A stretch of DNA of 34,738 bases from Gammaproteobacteria bacterium (lineage in GTDB: Bacteria > Pseudomonadota > Gammaproteobacteria > Enterobacterales > Aeromonadaceae), in the NCBI GenBank assembly GCA_018222825.1, contig JAAEZO010000013.1:1-34738 (forward strand). Direction: 5' to 3'. Below the pieces are notes generated by a model. It saw only the letters and a list, made by a program, of their open reading frames with translations, was not told where the DNA came from and searched no databases. Shown here piece by piece: positions 8,050-16,415 of this stretch; within the stretch, counting starts at the first letter, position 1; each line of letters starts with the position of its first letter. The position numbers and the translations under genes were made by a program.

Positions 8050-8661
8050 ATGAAAAAAGTCGCTTTACTGGTTGCCGCCGCCCTGATGGCCCCTTCTGCC
8101 TTTGCTCACCAGGCCGGTGATATTCTGGTTCGTGGTGGTGCTGCTACTGTTACACCTCACAGCAGTGGTGATCCGGTTGGTACGGGCCATCTCGAGCCAA
8201 ATTCCAACACTCAGTTGGGCCTGACTTTTTCCTATATGGTCACCGATAACTGGGGTGTCGAGCTGCTGGCTGCCACACCGTTCTCTCACTCCGTCAGCAC
8301 AGCCGGGTTTGGTGAGGTCGCCAAGATCAAGCATCTTCCGCCGACCCTGATGGGCCAGTACTACTTCGGTAATGCCCAAAGCAAGGTACGCCCCTATGTA
8401 GGTGCCGGCGTGAACTACACCTTCTTCTTCGATGAAGAAGGCCGTGGTGCTTTGGCTGGTACGGATGTAGAAGCCGATGACTCCTGGGGCTTGGCGGCCC
8501 AGGCCGGCATCGATATGAACGTAACCGATAACCTGTTTGTTAACGCCTCTGCTTGGCTGATAGATATTGATACCGATGTTACTTCAAAAGCCTTGGGTAA
8601 AACTTACCAGACCAATATCGACCCTGTTGTGCTGATGGTCGGCCTGGGTTATAGCTTCTGA
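8050..8661 (+). CDS. ompW: OmpW-family outer-membrane protein
   Basis: A 203-aa protein with a signal peptide (MKKVALLVAAALMAPSAFA, cleavage before His20). The mature part fits the OmpW eight-stranded barrel: opening GDILVRGGAATVTP, middle LPPTLMGQYYFG and KVRPYVGAGVNYTFFF, and a terminal strand ending VGLGYSF with the C-terminal Phe needed for barrel assembly. OmpW proteins form narrow channels for small hydrophobic compounds and respond to oxygen and stress. The ATG is preceded by AAGGA. It is monocistronic, with an upstream FNR-like site and a downstream terminator. Confidence 0.96.
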   Translation: MKKVALLVAAALMAPSAFAHQAGDILVRGGAATVTPHSSGDPVGTGHLEPNSNTQLGLTFSYMVTDNWGVELLAATPFSHSVSTAGFGEVAKIKHLPPTLMGQYYFGNAQSKVRPYVGAGVNYTFFFDEEGRGALAGTDVEADDSWGLAAQAGIDMNVTDNLFVNASAWLIDIDTDVTSKALGKTYQTNIDPVVLMVGLGYSF

Positions 8662-8714
8662 TTGTTTTGATTTGCAATGTGGGTTGAGAGGCATTGAGCC
8701 TCGGCAGTGTTTTT

Positions 8715-8742
8715 GGGCAGACCCTTTGGTCTGCCCTTTTTT
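8715..8742 (+). terminator. Rho-independent terminator of ompW
   Basis: A 9-bp perfect stem GGGCAGACC / GGTCTGCCC with loop CTTT is followed by six T. It lies 54 bases after the ompW stop. Confidence 0.95.
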
Positions 8743-8865
8743 CCTTATCGATCCCTATCCCTCGAGTAGTACTCACCATCCTATCGACTTCCTCCGGTCT
8801 CAATATGCTTTTTTCATACTAATAAATCAGTGGTTATCACTTTTTCCGAAGAAAACCTTGCCTCT

Positions 8866-8913
8866 GAATGTCTGGCCGTGCAAATATAAAGCCATGTAGA
8901 CGTCTAAGTGTCT
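8866..8913 (+). promoter_or_regulatory. MetJ operator (tandem met boxes) upstream of the metE remnant
   Basis: AGACGTCT, the exact met box consensus, lies at 8898-8905. It is flanked in 8-base register by AGCCATGT (8890-8897) and AAGTGTCT (8906-8913), each matching 5 of 8. A further in-phase box, GAATGTCT, is at 8866-8873 (5 of 8). MetJ binds tandem 8-bp boxes cooperatively. The array ends 33 bases before the decayed metE start, the normal place for metE control. A weak promoter (TTGCCT at 8858, A+T-rich -10 near 8883) overlaps it. Confidence 0.8.
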
Positions 8914-8946
8914 CTGGGGCCACGAAGAGCGCGGAGAAAATAGAAG

Positions 8947-9446
8947 ATGGCTTTATTACACAACCTGGGATTTCCACGCGTCGGCAATTGCCGTTAGCTG
9001 AAATTTGCACTCGGAAAGGGCAGTCCGCTGCAGATGAACTCGACACCATAGCGCCGCCGGCCCGTAATGCGGTACGCGAGTTATGCACTAACCCCTAACT
9101 CAGCTGAGGACGGATTATGTCTAGGGATAGGCCGTTCTCTACGTTACGAAGTACCACCGGGAATTTCGTCATTTCTGGCCGCTGGTGCGCTCAAACTCAG
9201 GGGTGGCGCGGCTCATATGAAGGGATTGGCAAGGCAGCGGACAGCACTCAGATCTACACACACATGTGTTATTCTGAGTTCAACGAAATTATCGAGTCCA
9301 TTGCTCGCCTGCCCAGGGAACGTATCTGGGTTAACCCCGACTACGGTCTCAAGACTCGTAACGGGGAAGAAACTCGTGCAGCCCTGGCCAACATGGTGGC
9401 GGCCACGCAGGAATTGCGTAAGGCTTATGCCGAAGCCAAGGCATAA
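8947..9446 (+). pseudogene. metE: metE remnant (cobalamin-independent methionine synthase), heavily deleted
   Basis: The frame from 8947 reads MALLHNLGFPRVGNCR then a TAG where MetE has Glu, then LKFAL: the MetE N-terminus with a nonsense mutation. A shifted frame continues as KGQSAADELDTIA, matching the next MetE segment. After a scrambled stretch, the 3' part encodes DSTQIYTHMCYSEFNEIIESIA joined directly to RLPRERIWVNPDYGLKTR and ETRAALANMVAATQELR. These two pieces of the MetE C-terminal domain lie about 65 residues apart in intact enzymes. A complete gene would be about 2.3 kb; only 500 bases remain. It has an in-frame stop, frameshifts and internal deletions including much of the catalytic domain, so it cannot make active enzyme. 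The last 109 codons (9117-9446) are open but lack most of the domain. It sits between a MetJ operator and metF. Confidence 0.9.
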
Positions 9447-10385
<939 letters not shown>

Positions 10386-10407
10386 GCATTTTCTTATGAA
10401 TACCGAA

Positions 10408-10439
10408 AGCCCCCGCAACACCGTTGCGAGGGCTTTTTT
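10408..10439 (+). terminator. Rho-independent terminator of metF
   Basis: AGCCC-C-CGCAAC pairs with GTTGCG-A-GGGCT (one mismatch, 3-base loop) and is followed by five more T. It starts 23 bases after the metF stop. Confidence 0.93.
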
Positions 10440-10470
10440 CATTTGTGAGTAGTGCAGGATGAGAACTGGC

Positions 10471-10486
10471 GGTTAGGCCTCTAACC
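10471..10486. promoter_or_regulatory. Inverted repeat upstream of the TRAP operon
   Basis: GGTTAG-GCCT-CTAACC is a perfect 6-bp inverted repeat, 112 bases before the dctP start. A poor TTGACT-N18-CACTAT promoter candidate begins at 10498. It could be an operator for the operon or a small RNA hairpin; there is no further evidence. Confidence 0.35.
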
Positions 10487-10597
10487 CGGATTGATGATTG
10501 ACTTGCCCACCGTCTTCATTTCACTATTGCCCTCGTTTGTTCTCAGTTGGCTCTATTGTCTGGCTGAATGGATCCCTCATCATCAAAAGGACTTCTT

Positions 10598-11605
10598 ATG
10601 CGTATCAAACCGCTGGCGTTCGCCTTGACCGCGGCCTTCGGCATGACCCTTGCCGCTCCCGTTTTTGCTCAGGAAACCCGTGAGTTTTCTGTTTCCACCG
10701 TATTGTCTGATGCCTTTCCCTGGGGGCAGGCGGCAGAAAAATGGGCCGAGCTGGTCAATGAGCGTTCCGACGGGCGTCTCACCCTCAAGGTGTATCCCAA
10801 TGCGCAGCTGGTATCCGGCGATCAGACCCGTGAATTTTCTGCCATGCGTAGCGGCCTCATCGATATGGCGGTCGCCTCCACCATCAACTGGTCGCCCCAG
10901 GTACCCGAGTTGAACCTGTTTTCGCTGCCTTTCCTGATGCCGGACGAGGCGGCCATCGACGCCATTACCCAGGGCAGCTCCGGTGAAAAAATCTTCGCCG
11001 CCATCGACAAAAAAGGCGTCATGCCGCTGGCGTGGGGCGAAAACGGCTTTCGCGAGCTGTCCAACTCCAAGCACACCATCGACAGCCCGGAAGATGTGCA
11101 GGGCCTCAAGGTACGGGTAGTGGGCTCGCCGCTGTTCCTCGATACCTTCAGTACGCTGGGTGCCAACCCGACCCAGATGAGCTGGGCCGATGCCAAGCCG
11201 GCACTGACCACGGGCGCCATCGACGGCCAGGAAAATCCGCTGTCGGTGTTTGACGTGGCTCGGGTGGATCAGGTGGGCCAGAGCTATCTGACCCTGTGGC
11301 ATTACATGGCCGATCCGCTGGTGTTTGGGGTGAACAAGAAGGTATGGAAATCCCTGACGGAGGCAGACCGGGAATTGCTGCAACAGGCGGCCATCGATGC
11401 GGGTGCCTGGGAAATCGACAAATCCCGTAGCGAGTTGAGCCAGACCCTGGCCGCCATCAAGGAGCGGGGCGTCGAGGTGACCGAGTTGACGCCGGAGCAG
11501 CATCAGGCCTTCGTCGATGCCACCGCCGAGGTGTACCAGAAATGGACGCCGCGCATCGGTGCCGATCTGGTTGCCGAAGCCCAGGCTGCCATCGCCGCCC
11601 GTTAA
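10598..11605 (+). CDS. TRAP transporter substrate-binding protein (DctP family)
   Basis: A 335-aa periplasmic protein with a signal peptide (MRIKPLAFALTAAFGMTLAAPVFA, cleavage before QETRE). It shows the DctP fold markers: FPWGQAAEKWAELVNERSDGRL at the N-terminus, GLKVRVVGSP with the conserved Arg that usually binds the substrate carboxylate, and TGAIDGQENP followed by the ADPLVFGVNKKVW region. The ATG at 10598 has AAAGGA upstream; an ATG ten codons earlier would put extra residues before the signal peptide. It is first in a three-gene transporter operon. The substrate is probably an organic acid; which one is not visible. Confidence 0.95.
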   Translation: MRIKPLAFALTAAFGMTLAAPVFAQETREFSVSTVLSDAFPWGQAAEKWAELVNERSDGRLTLKVYPNAQLVSGDQTREFSAMRSGLIDMAVASTINWSPQVPELNLFSLPFLMPDEAAIDAITQGSSGEKIFAAIDKKGVMPLAWGENGFRELSNSKHTIDSPEDVQGLKVRVVGSPLFLDTFSTLGANPTQMSWADAKPALTTGAIDGQENPLSVFDVARVDQVGQSYLTLWHYMADPLVFGVNKKVWKSLTEADRELLQQAAIDAGAWEIDKSRSELSQTLAAIKERGVEVTELTPEQHQAFVDATAEVYQKWTPRIGADLVAEAQAAIAAR

Positions 11606-11619
11606 GGCGCTTTTTATCT

Positions 11620-11641
11620 GGCCCGGCTGCGATGCCGGGCC
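11620..11641 (+). other. Intercistronic hairpin between dctP and dctQ genes
   Basis: An 8-bp GC stem GGCCCGGC / GCCGGGCC with a 6-base loop, 15 bases after the binding-protein stop, is not followed by a T run. Such hairpins often protect the upstream mRNA and let the binding protein be made in excess over the membrane subunits; that role is inferred. Confidence 0.6.
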
Positions 11642-11679
11642 GTATTAGTTGAGTTGACCCCCTGCCGAGAGCTGTACCC

Positions 11680-12174
11680 ATGTCCAAATCTGCCCCCGAT
11701 GCCCGCCCCGAGCGCTGGCTGGCGGCCCTTGCCCTGCTGATCATCTGTGTCATCAGTCTGGGGAATGTGGTGGTGCGTTACACCACCGATGCGTCTTTTG
11801 CCTTTACCGAAGAGTTTTCCGTGTTTTTGCTGGTGGTGCTGACCTTTGCCGGCGCCGCTCTGGCCGCCCGCCGCCATGTTCATATTCGTATAGAGCTGGT
11901 GGAAGAGCTGCTGCCGATCCGCCTGCGACCGGCGCTGTATTTGTTGCAGTGGGCTGCCAGCGTGCTGTTGCTGGGGCTGGTGGTCTGGTACGGCGCCTTG
12001 CTGAGCTGGGAGGAGTACAGCTGGGAATCGCTGTCGCCCGGCCTGGGCTATCCCACCTGGATTTATCTGATCTGGCTGCCTTTGCTTTGCCTGGCCATTA
12101 TCTGGCGCCTGACCCAGAGCCTGATGGAGCGTTGTCGGGCCTGTACGGCAATCGGAGGTCGTCATGAGTCCTGA
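11680..12174 (+). CDS. TRAP transporter small membrane subunit (DctQ family)
   Basis: A 164-aa protein with four predicted membrane helices, the normal DctQ size and topology: LAALALLIICVISLGNVVVRY, FSVFLLVVLTFAGAALA, LYLLQWAASVLLLGLVVWYG and WIYLIWLPLLCLAIIWRL. The RRHVHIRIELV segment after helix 2 is typical of the family. DctQ associates with the large subunit in the inner membrane. Its end overlaps the next start by 11 bases, indicating translational coupling. Confidence 0.92.
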   Translation: MSKSAPDARPERWLAALALLIICVISLGNVVVRYTTDASFAFTEEFSVFLLVVLTFAGAALAARRHVHIRIELVEELLPIRLRPALYLLQWAASVLLLGLVVWYGALLSWEEYSWESLSPGLGYPTWIYLIWLPLLCLAIIWRLTQSLMERCRACTAIGGRHES

Positions 12175-13468
12175 TCTCCTGATGTTGCTGGTGTTTGGCG
12201 GTGCCATGCTGCTGGGGATACCGGTGGCCTTTGCCCTCGGGTTGGGCGGCGCCGCCGGCATTGTGGTCGGCCTGTCGCCGGACATGCTGGCGACCCTGGG
12301 TACCAATACCTACAACAGCATCGCCAAGTATCCGCTGATCGCCATACCGCTGTTTATTCTTACCGGACTTATCTTCGAGCGTGCCGGGGTAGCGGCCAGC
12401 CTGGTGCGCTTCGCCCAGGCGCTGATTGGCCCGCGTCACGGTGGCCTGGGGCTGGTGGTGGTGCTGGTGTGTCTGATCATGGGTGGCATGAGCGGATCCG
12501 GCCCGGCGGATGCCGCCGCCGTGGCCATGGTGATGCTGCCCAGCATGACCAGGGCCGGATATCCCAAGCCGTTTTCGGCGGCGCTGATCGCCTCGGCATC
12601 CTCTACCGCCATTCTGATCCCGCCGTCCATCGCCCTGATCCTCTATTCGATCGTGGTGCCGGGGGTGGATCTGCGGGCGCTGTTTGCCGCCGGTTTGTTT
12701 CCCGGTTTGCTGGCGGGAATGTCGCTGCTGCTGCCGGTTTGGTGGCTGGCCAAACGCAACGGTTGGGAAGATCCGCGTCAGGGTGAGCGGCCCGATTTGA
12801 AAGATAGCTTTATCAAGGCATTGCCGGCGCTGTTTGCCCCCGTGCTGATTCTGGGCGGTTTGCGCTCTGGCCTGTTTACGCCGACCGAAGCGGCGGTAGT
12901 GGCGGTAACCTACGGCCTGATCGTGGGAATCTTCGTTTATCGTCAGCTCAGTCTGAAAGACGTATGGGGCCTGTTGGGCGAGGCGGGCATGGTGTCCGGC
13001 GTGGTGATGATCATCATTTCGCTGGCGGGTATCTTCGCCTGGGCCGGCACCACTTTGGGTACCTTCACGCATTTGGCCGAATCTTTGCTGTCGTTGTCGG
13101 ATCAGGGCTGGGTGCTGATGATCCTGATCATGGTGCTGGTGTTGCTGGCGGGCATGTTGCTGGATGCCATCTCCATTTACCTGATCATCACCCCGATTCT
13201 GATCCCGCTGATGCAACACTTCGGCTGGAACCCGGTGTGGTTCGGCATTCTGCTGGCGATGAACATCGCCATCGGTCAGTTCACCCCGCCGGTGGCGATC
13301 AACCTGATGGTGACGACCCAGATTGCCGGTATCCGGTTGGAGAAAACCTTCGGCTGGGCGCTGTTCTTCATGCTCACCATGCTGTCGGCACTGGTGCTGG
13401 TGATGTTGTTTCCGGGCATTGCCCTGTGGCTGCCGGAACGACTGGGGTTTGTGGTTGGCGAATGGTAA
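12164..13468 (+). CDS. TRAP transporter large permease (DctM family)
   Basis: A 434-aa protein with about 12 hydrophobic segments, the usual length for DctM. Family motifs include LGIPVAFALGLGG near the N-terminus, YPLIAIPLFILTG, GGMSGSGPADAAAVAMVMLPSM, ASASSTAILIPPSIALILYSIV and the second-half INLMVTTQIAGI. It is the sodium-coupled channel-forming subunit that works with the periplasmic binding protein. GGTCGTC before the ATG is only a weak ribosome site, consistent with coupling to dctQ. Terminator-like hairpin downstream at 13552. Confidence 0.96.
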   Translation: MSPDLLMLLVFGGAMLLGIPVAFALGLGGAAGIVVGLSPDMLATLGTNTYNSIAKYPLIAIPLFILTGLIFERAGVAASLVRFAQALIGPRHGGLGLVVVLVCLIMGGMSGSGPADAAAVAMVMLPSMTRAGYPKPFSAALIASASSTAILIPPSIALILYSIVVPGVDLRALFAAGLFPGLLAGMSLLLPVWWLAKRNGWEDPRQGERPDLKDSFIKALPALFAPVLILGGLRSGLFTPTEAAVVAVTYGLIVGIFVYRQLSLKDVWGLLGEAGMVSGVVMIIISLAGIFAWAGTTLGTFTHLAESLLSLSDQGWVLMILIMVLVLLAGMLLDAISIYLIITPILIPLMQHFGWNPVWFGILLAMNIAIGQFTPPVAINLMVTTQIAGIRLEKTFGWALFFMLTMLSALVLVMLFPGIALWLPERLGFVVGEW

Positions 13469-13551
13469 CGGGAGTGAGCGCTCGACGGGTTTGCCGGTGA
13501 AAGCACACTTTCAATAACCAGATGGCGGCAATTGCAGGCCGCTGATACAAA

Positions 13552-13580
13552 AAGGGCCCCGTATCATGCGGGGCCCTTCT
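13552..13580. terminator. Convergent terminator between dctM and the lysine-rich microprotein gene
   Basis: AAGGGCCCCG / CGGGGCCCTT, a perfect 10-bp stem with a 7-base loop. The T run is short on the plus strand, but on the minus strand TTTTTG follows the stem, so it can serve both converging genes. Confidence 0.8.
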
Positions 13581-13582
13581 CA

Positions 13583-13696
13583 TCAGTTTTTCTTCAGTGC
13601 TTTTTTCAGCTGTTTCAATTTATCCTGATGTTTGGCGATTTTCGCTTTACGTGACTTGATCGCTTTTTTCAGCTCTTTGGTATCTGCCTTGCTCAT
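13583..13696 (-). CDS. 37-aa lysine-rich microprotein of unknown function
   Basis: A short gene encoding 37 residues, opening MSKADTKELKKAIKSRK and ending LKKALKKN. Fifteen of 37 residues are Lys, and the heptad-like spacing of Leu, Ile and Ala suggests one long basic amphipathic helix. The ATG has an excellent ribosome site, AGGAG, 8 bases upstream, and a terminator follows the stop within 3 bases, so it is a complete unit. Proline and cysteine are absent. A basic helix of this kind could bind RNA, DNA, the ribosome or acidic membranes. I do not recognise the family and give no function. Confidence 0.75.
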   Translation of the reverse strand: MSKADTKELKKAIKSRKAKIAKHQDKLKQLKKALKKN

Positions 13697-13757
13697 TATT
13701 ATTTCTCCTGGTGGTGGCGCGAACGCCCATTAACGGAACCGTGCGGTTCAATTCGTG

Positions 13758-13955
13758 CTATTCAGACTCTTGAGCGGGTGAGTGGCGAATGATGAAGTCG
13801 CGCATAAAACGGCGTACTTCGCGGGCGGCGCTGGTATCCAGCTCCTCGCACAGAGTAATAAAGGCATCTCGCTCTTCGCCATTAACACGCAGGATCAGCT
13901 GGCTGTCTTTCCTGCTTTTCTTGCGCCGTGTTTGCTTCTCGCTGCCGATCGCCAT
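13758..13955 (-). CDS. Small basic protein, candidate ribbon-helix-helix regulator
   Basis: A 65-aa protein. A very basic N-terminal arm (KQTRRKKSRK) precedes a segment that could form the beta strand of a ribbon-helix-helix fold (SQLILRVN). Two predicted helices follow (GEERDAFITLCEELDTS and AAREVRRFMRDFI), then a short polar tail. Order and size fit Arc/MetJ-type DNA-binding dimers. The ATG at 13955 is preferred over a TTG 21 bases upstream, which would lie in the palindromic site; neither has a strong Shine-Dalgarno. The 7-9-7 inverted repeat just upstream is a candidate autoregulatory operator. The fold assignment is by eye. Confidence 0.65.
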   Translation of the reverse strand: MAIGSEKQTRRKKSRKDSQLILRVNGEERDAFITLCEELDTSAAREVRRFMRDFIIRHSPAQESE

Positions 13956-13975
13956 GAATCTGATTTGTTGATGCA

Positions 13976-13998
13976 ATGTATATACACAAGGTATACAT
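13976..13998. promoter_or_regulatory. Palindromic candidate operator ATGTATA-N9-TATACAT
   Basis: A perfect 7-bp inverted repeat with a 9-base spacer (ATGTATA at 13976-13982, TATACAT at 13992-13998), 20 bases upstream of the small basic protein's start. It overlaps the likely promoter region, where TATA-like -10 elements lie in both arms. Placement suggests repression by the adjacent gene product, which is unproven. Confidence 0.65.
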
Positions 13999-14052
13999 AT
14001 GGAGCTGCTATTGATAGTGAACCTTTTATGACGTTTCTATGACAGTCATGAT

Positions 14053-16353
14053 TTATATCCGTTTATTTTCAGTGTCTTGCATGAATACCTCCGCTGCGGG
14101 GGTAAACCGCAGCAGCCGCAGGGCGTTGATGGTTACCAGGGCGGTGGCGCCGGTGTCGGCCAGTACTGCCAGCCACAGACCCGTTATGCCGAGAATGCTG
14201 GTGACTAGAAACACCGCCTTCAACCCCAGCGCCAGGGCGATGTTCTGGCGAATAATCTGATGGGTGGCGCGGGACAGACGCACCGCATCGGCCAGGCCGG
14301 TAAGCCGGCTGTGGGTGAGGGCGGCATCGGCGCTGTCCAGCGCCACATCGGTACCCTGGCCCATGGCAATGCCAACGCTGGCCTGTTTGAGTGCCGGGGC
14401 ATCGTTGATGCCGTCACCCACCATGGCCAGCTGGCGGGTGTGGCCCAGGCGCACCAGTTGCTCCAGCTTGTCTTGCGGTTTGAGTTCGGCCAGGTAATCG
14501 ATACCCAGCTCGGCGGCGATGGGGGCAGCAGCGGCCCGGTGATCGCCGGTCAGCATCAGGCAGTCAATGTTCAGCGCCTGCAGGGCGGCGATGCCGGCCC
14601 TGGCATCCTTGCGCAATGAATCACTCAGGGCAAACAGGCCGGCAAGTTGTTCGCCCACCACCAAGGCCACCAGGGTATGCGCCTGGGCTCGTAGTTGATC
14701 GACGTCGGTTTGTTGCTCTGTGGTCAGCATGCTGGCAGCCAGGTGGGCCGGGGTACACATCAGCAGCGGCTGGCCCTGCCACTCGCTTTCGATACCGGCG
14801 CCGGGCAGGGTGCGGCGATAAGACAGAGGCTCAGGCGCTATGCCTTCGGCCTCGGCTGCCAGCACCAGGGCTTTGGCCAGCGGATGATGCGAGCCGGCTT
14901 CCAGCCCGGCGGTCAGCGCCAGTACCTGTTCGCGCTCGAAAGGTGAATAGATAATCACTTGCTGCAGCCGAGGTTCACCCTGAGTGAGGGTGCCGGTCTT
15001 GTCGAAGGCCATGGTGTCTATCTTGCCTAGTTGTTCGAGAGCGGCACCGCCCTTGATCAGTATGCCCAGCCGGCTGGCGCTGGCCAGCGCCGAGGTGACT
15101 GCCGCCGGGGTGGAGATCACCAGGGCGCAGGGGCAGCCGATCAACAGCAGCACCAGACCGCGATAAATCCAGGTTTGCCAGTCGGCGGCCAGTAACAGCG
15201 GCGGTGCCAGCGCCACCAGGGTGGCGGCCAGTATCATGGCCGGAGTGTACCAGCGGCTGAACCGTTCTATGAAACGGGCAATGGGCGCCCGGTTGGACTC
15301 GGCCTGTTCCATCAGATGCAGGATGCGATCTATGGTGTTGTTGCCGGGAGCGGAGGTGACTTTTACGCGGGCCGTTACGTCGACCAGCAGACTGCCGGCG
15401 GCCAGCGGCTCGCCCTTGTTGCGGTCGACCGGCAGCGACTCGCCGGTAATCGCGCTTTCATCAAATGCCGCCAGTTCACTCAGCAGCAGGCCGTCGACCG
15501 GCAGCCGGCCACCGGGATGGACTTCTATTTCATCACCCGGGCGCAGGCTGGTGGCGGCCACTTTTTCCAGTCCGGCGGCGGTGACCCGCAGTGCTCGGTC
15601 GGGCACCAGCGCCATCAGTGCCCTGACGCCCCGGCGAGCTTTGTTGGCGGCCAGGCTTTCCAGTTTTTCTCCCACCAGAAACAGCAGCAATACCATGGCG
15701 GCTTCGGGAGTTTCACCTAGCAGCAGGGCACCTAAGGCGGCGACCGTCATCAGGGTTTCGATGGAAAAAGGCGAGCCACTGCGCGCCAGTTGCAGCGCCT
15801 TGCGACCGATGGGCCACAGACCCCAGAGGGTGGCGAGGGTAAACAGCGGCGGGGCCGCGCCGGGGACAAACAGGCTGGCGGCAGCGGCGGCCAGCATCAG
15901 GGCCAGCAGCGTCAGTATCGGTGCGTACTCTGACCACCAGGAACCCGAGCCCTGTTCGGTGCCTTGCCCGGCCGAATGATCGCCAAGGGGAGTAAAACCG
16001 GCGGCACGGATGCTCTGCTCCACGGTATGGGTGGTGGTTTCGGGGGTCAGTATTACCTGCAGTCGCTCGGTGGCAAAGCGAACGTCGGCGCTCAGTACGC
16101 CGGGCAGGCGGCGCAGCGCGGTTTCAATCTTGCCCGCACAACTGGGGCAGTCCATGCCGCCGATACGCCAGTAATGGGTCTGGCTACAGTCGTTGTCATC
16201 GTCGGGGACAATATCATCCTCGGTTACCCTCCGGTCGTCGCTGGCCATGGCGAGCTGCTCGCCACCGGACTCGGCACTGGATGCACACCGATGATCATGA
16301 TGATGTTCTTTCTGCCCGGTCTTTGATCCGGTGTGATGGCAGCACTGCCCCAT
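14053..16353 (-). CDS. zntA: Zn/Cd/Pb-transporting P1B-type ATPase
   Basis: A 766-aa protein that exports divalent metal using ATP. The N-terminus is rich in Cys and His (CCHH at 4-7, HHHDHRC at 17-23), followed by a heavy-metal-associated domain with GMDCPSC (Cys69 and Cys72). The membrane metal site CPC is at 407-409, the phosphorylated Asp451 is in DKTGT, the nucleotide-site HP is in GSHHPLAKA, and GDGINDAP is present. The last membrane region has LADTGAT, carrying the Asp found in ZntA-type zinc pumps rather than copper pumps. The ATG has AGGAG upstream. It lies 33 bases downstream of argP, with a MerR-type promoter inside the end of argP. No MerR-family gene is in the window. Confidence 0.95.
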   Translation of the reverse strand: MGQCCHHTGSKTGQKEHHHDHRCASSAESGGEQLAMASDDRRVTEDDIVPDDDNDCSQTHYWRIGGMDCPSCAGKIETALRRLPGVLSADVRFATERLQVILTPETTTHTVEQSIRAAGFTPLGDHSAGQGTEQGSGSWWSEYAPILTLLALMLAAAAASLFVPGAAPPLFTLATLWGLWPIGRKALQLARSGSPFSIETLMTVAALGALLLGETPEAAMVLLLFLVGEKLESLAANKARRGVRALMALVPDRALRVTAAGLEKVAATSLRPGDEIEVHPGGRLPVDGLLLSELAAFDESAITGESLPVDRNKGEPLAAGSLLVDVTARVKVTSAPGNNTIDRILHLMEQAESNRAPIARFIERFSRWYTPAMILAATLVALAPPLLLAADWQTWIYRGLVLLLIGCPCALVISTPAAVTSALASASRLGILIKGGAALEQLGKIDTMAFDKTGTLTQGEPRLQQVIIYSPFEREQVLALTAGLEAGSHHPLAKALVLAAEAEGIAPEPLSYRRTLPGAGIESEWQGQPLLMCTPAHLAASMLTTEQQTDVDQLRAQAHTLVALVVGEQLAGLFALSDSLRKDARAGIAALQALNIDCLMLTGDHRAAAAPIAAELGIDYLAELKPQDKLEQLVRLGHTRQLAMVGDGINDAPALKQASVGIAMGQGTDVALDSADAALTHSRLTGLADAVRLSRATHQIIRQNIALALGLKAVFLVTSILGITGLWLAVLADTGATALVTINALRLLRFTPAAEVFMQDTENKRI

Positions 16354-16383
16354 GAGTTACTCCTGTCTGAATGGCTTGTTCGG

Positions 16384-16415
16384 AGTTTAAACCCTGGATG
16401 TATCTCCAGAGTCAA
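16384..16415 (-). promoter_or_regulatory. ZntR/MerR-type promoter-operator of zntA, overlapping the 3' end of argP
   Basis: On the minus strand, TTGACT (16415-16410), a 20-base spacer and TAAACT (16389-16384) form a promoter with the overlong spacer typical of MerR-family control. Inside the spacer is a dyad, ACTCTGGA-GATACA-TCCAGGGT (16412-16391), whose arms match at 7 of 8 positions. It closely resembles the E. coli zntA operator, in which CTCTGGAG pairs with CTCCAGAG. The predicted start point is about 24 bases before the zntA ATG. The argP stop codon lies within it. Confidence 0.85.

Noticed and set aside
8672-8899. 75-codon plus-strand frame between ompW and the metE remnant
   Set aside because: It runs through the ompW terminator and the MetJ operator and resembles no protein.
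9117-9446. The open 109-codon frame as a stand-alone short gene
   Set aside because: Its C-terminal part is two joined fragments of MetE with the segment between deleted, and the MetE N-terminus with stop and frameshifts lies just upstream, so it is part of a pseudogene.
12098-13219. Long minus-strand frame opposite the TRAP permease gene
   Set aside because: It is rich in His and Gln, as expected from the reverse complement of a GC-rich hydrophobic membrane gene, and lies wholly opposite well-supported dctQ/dctM genes.
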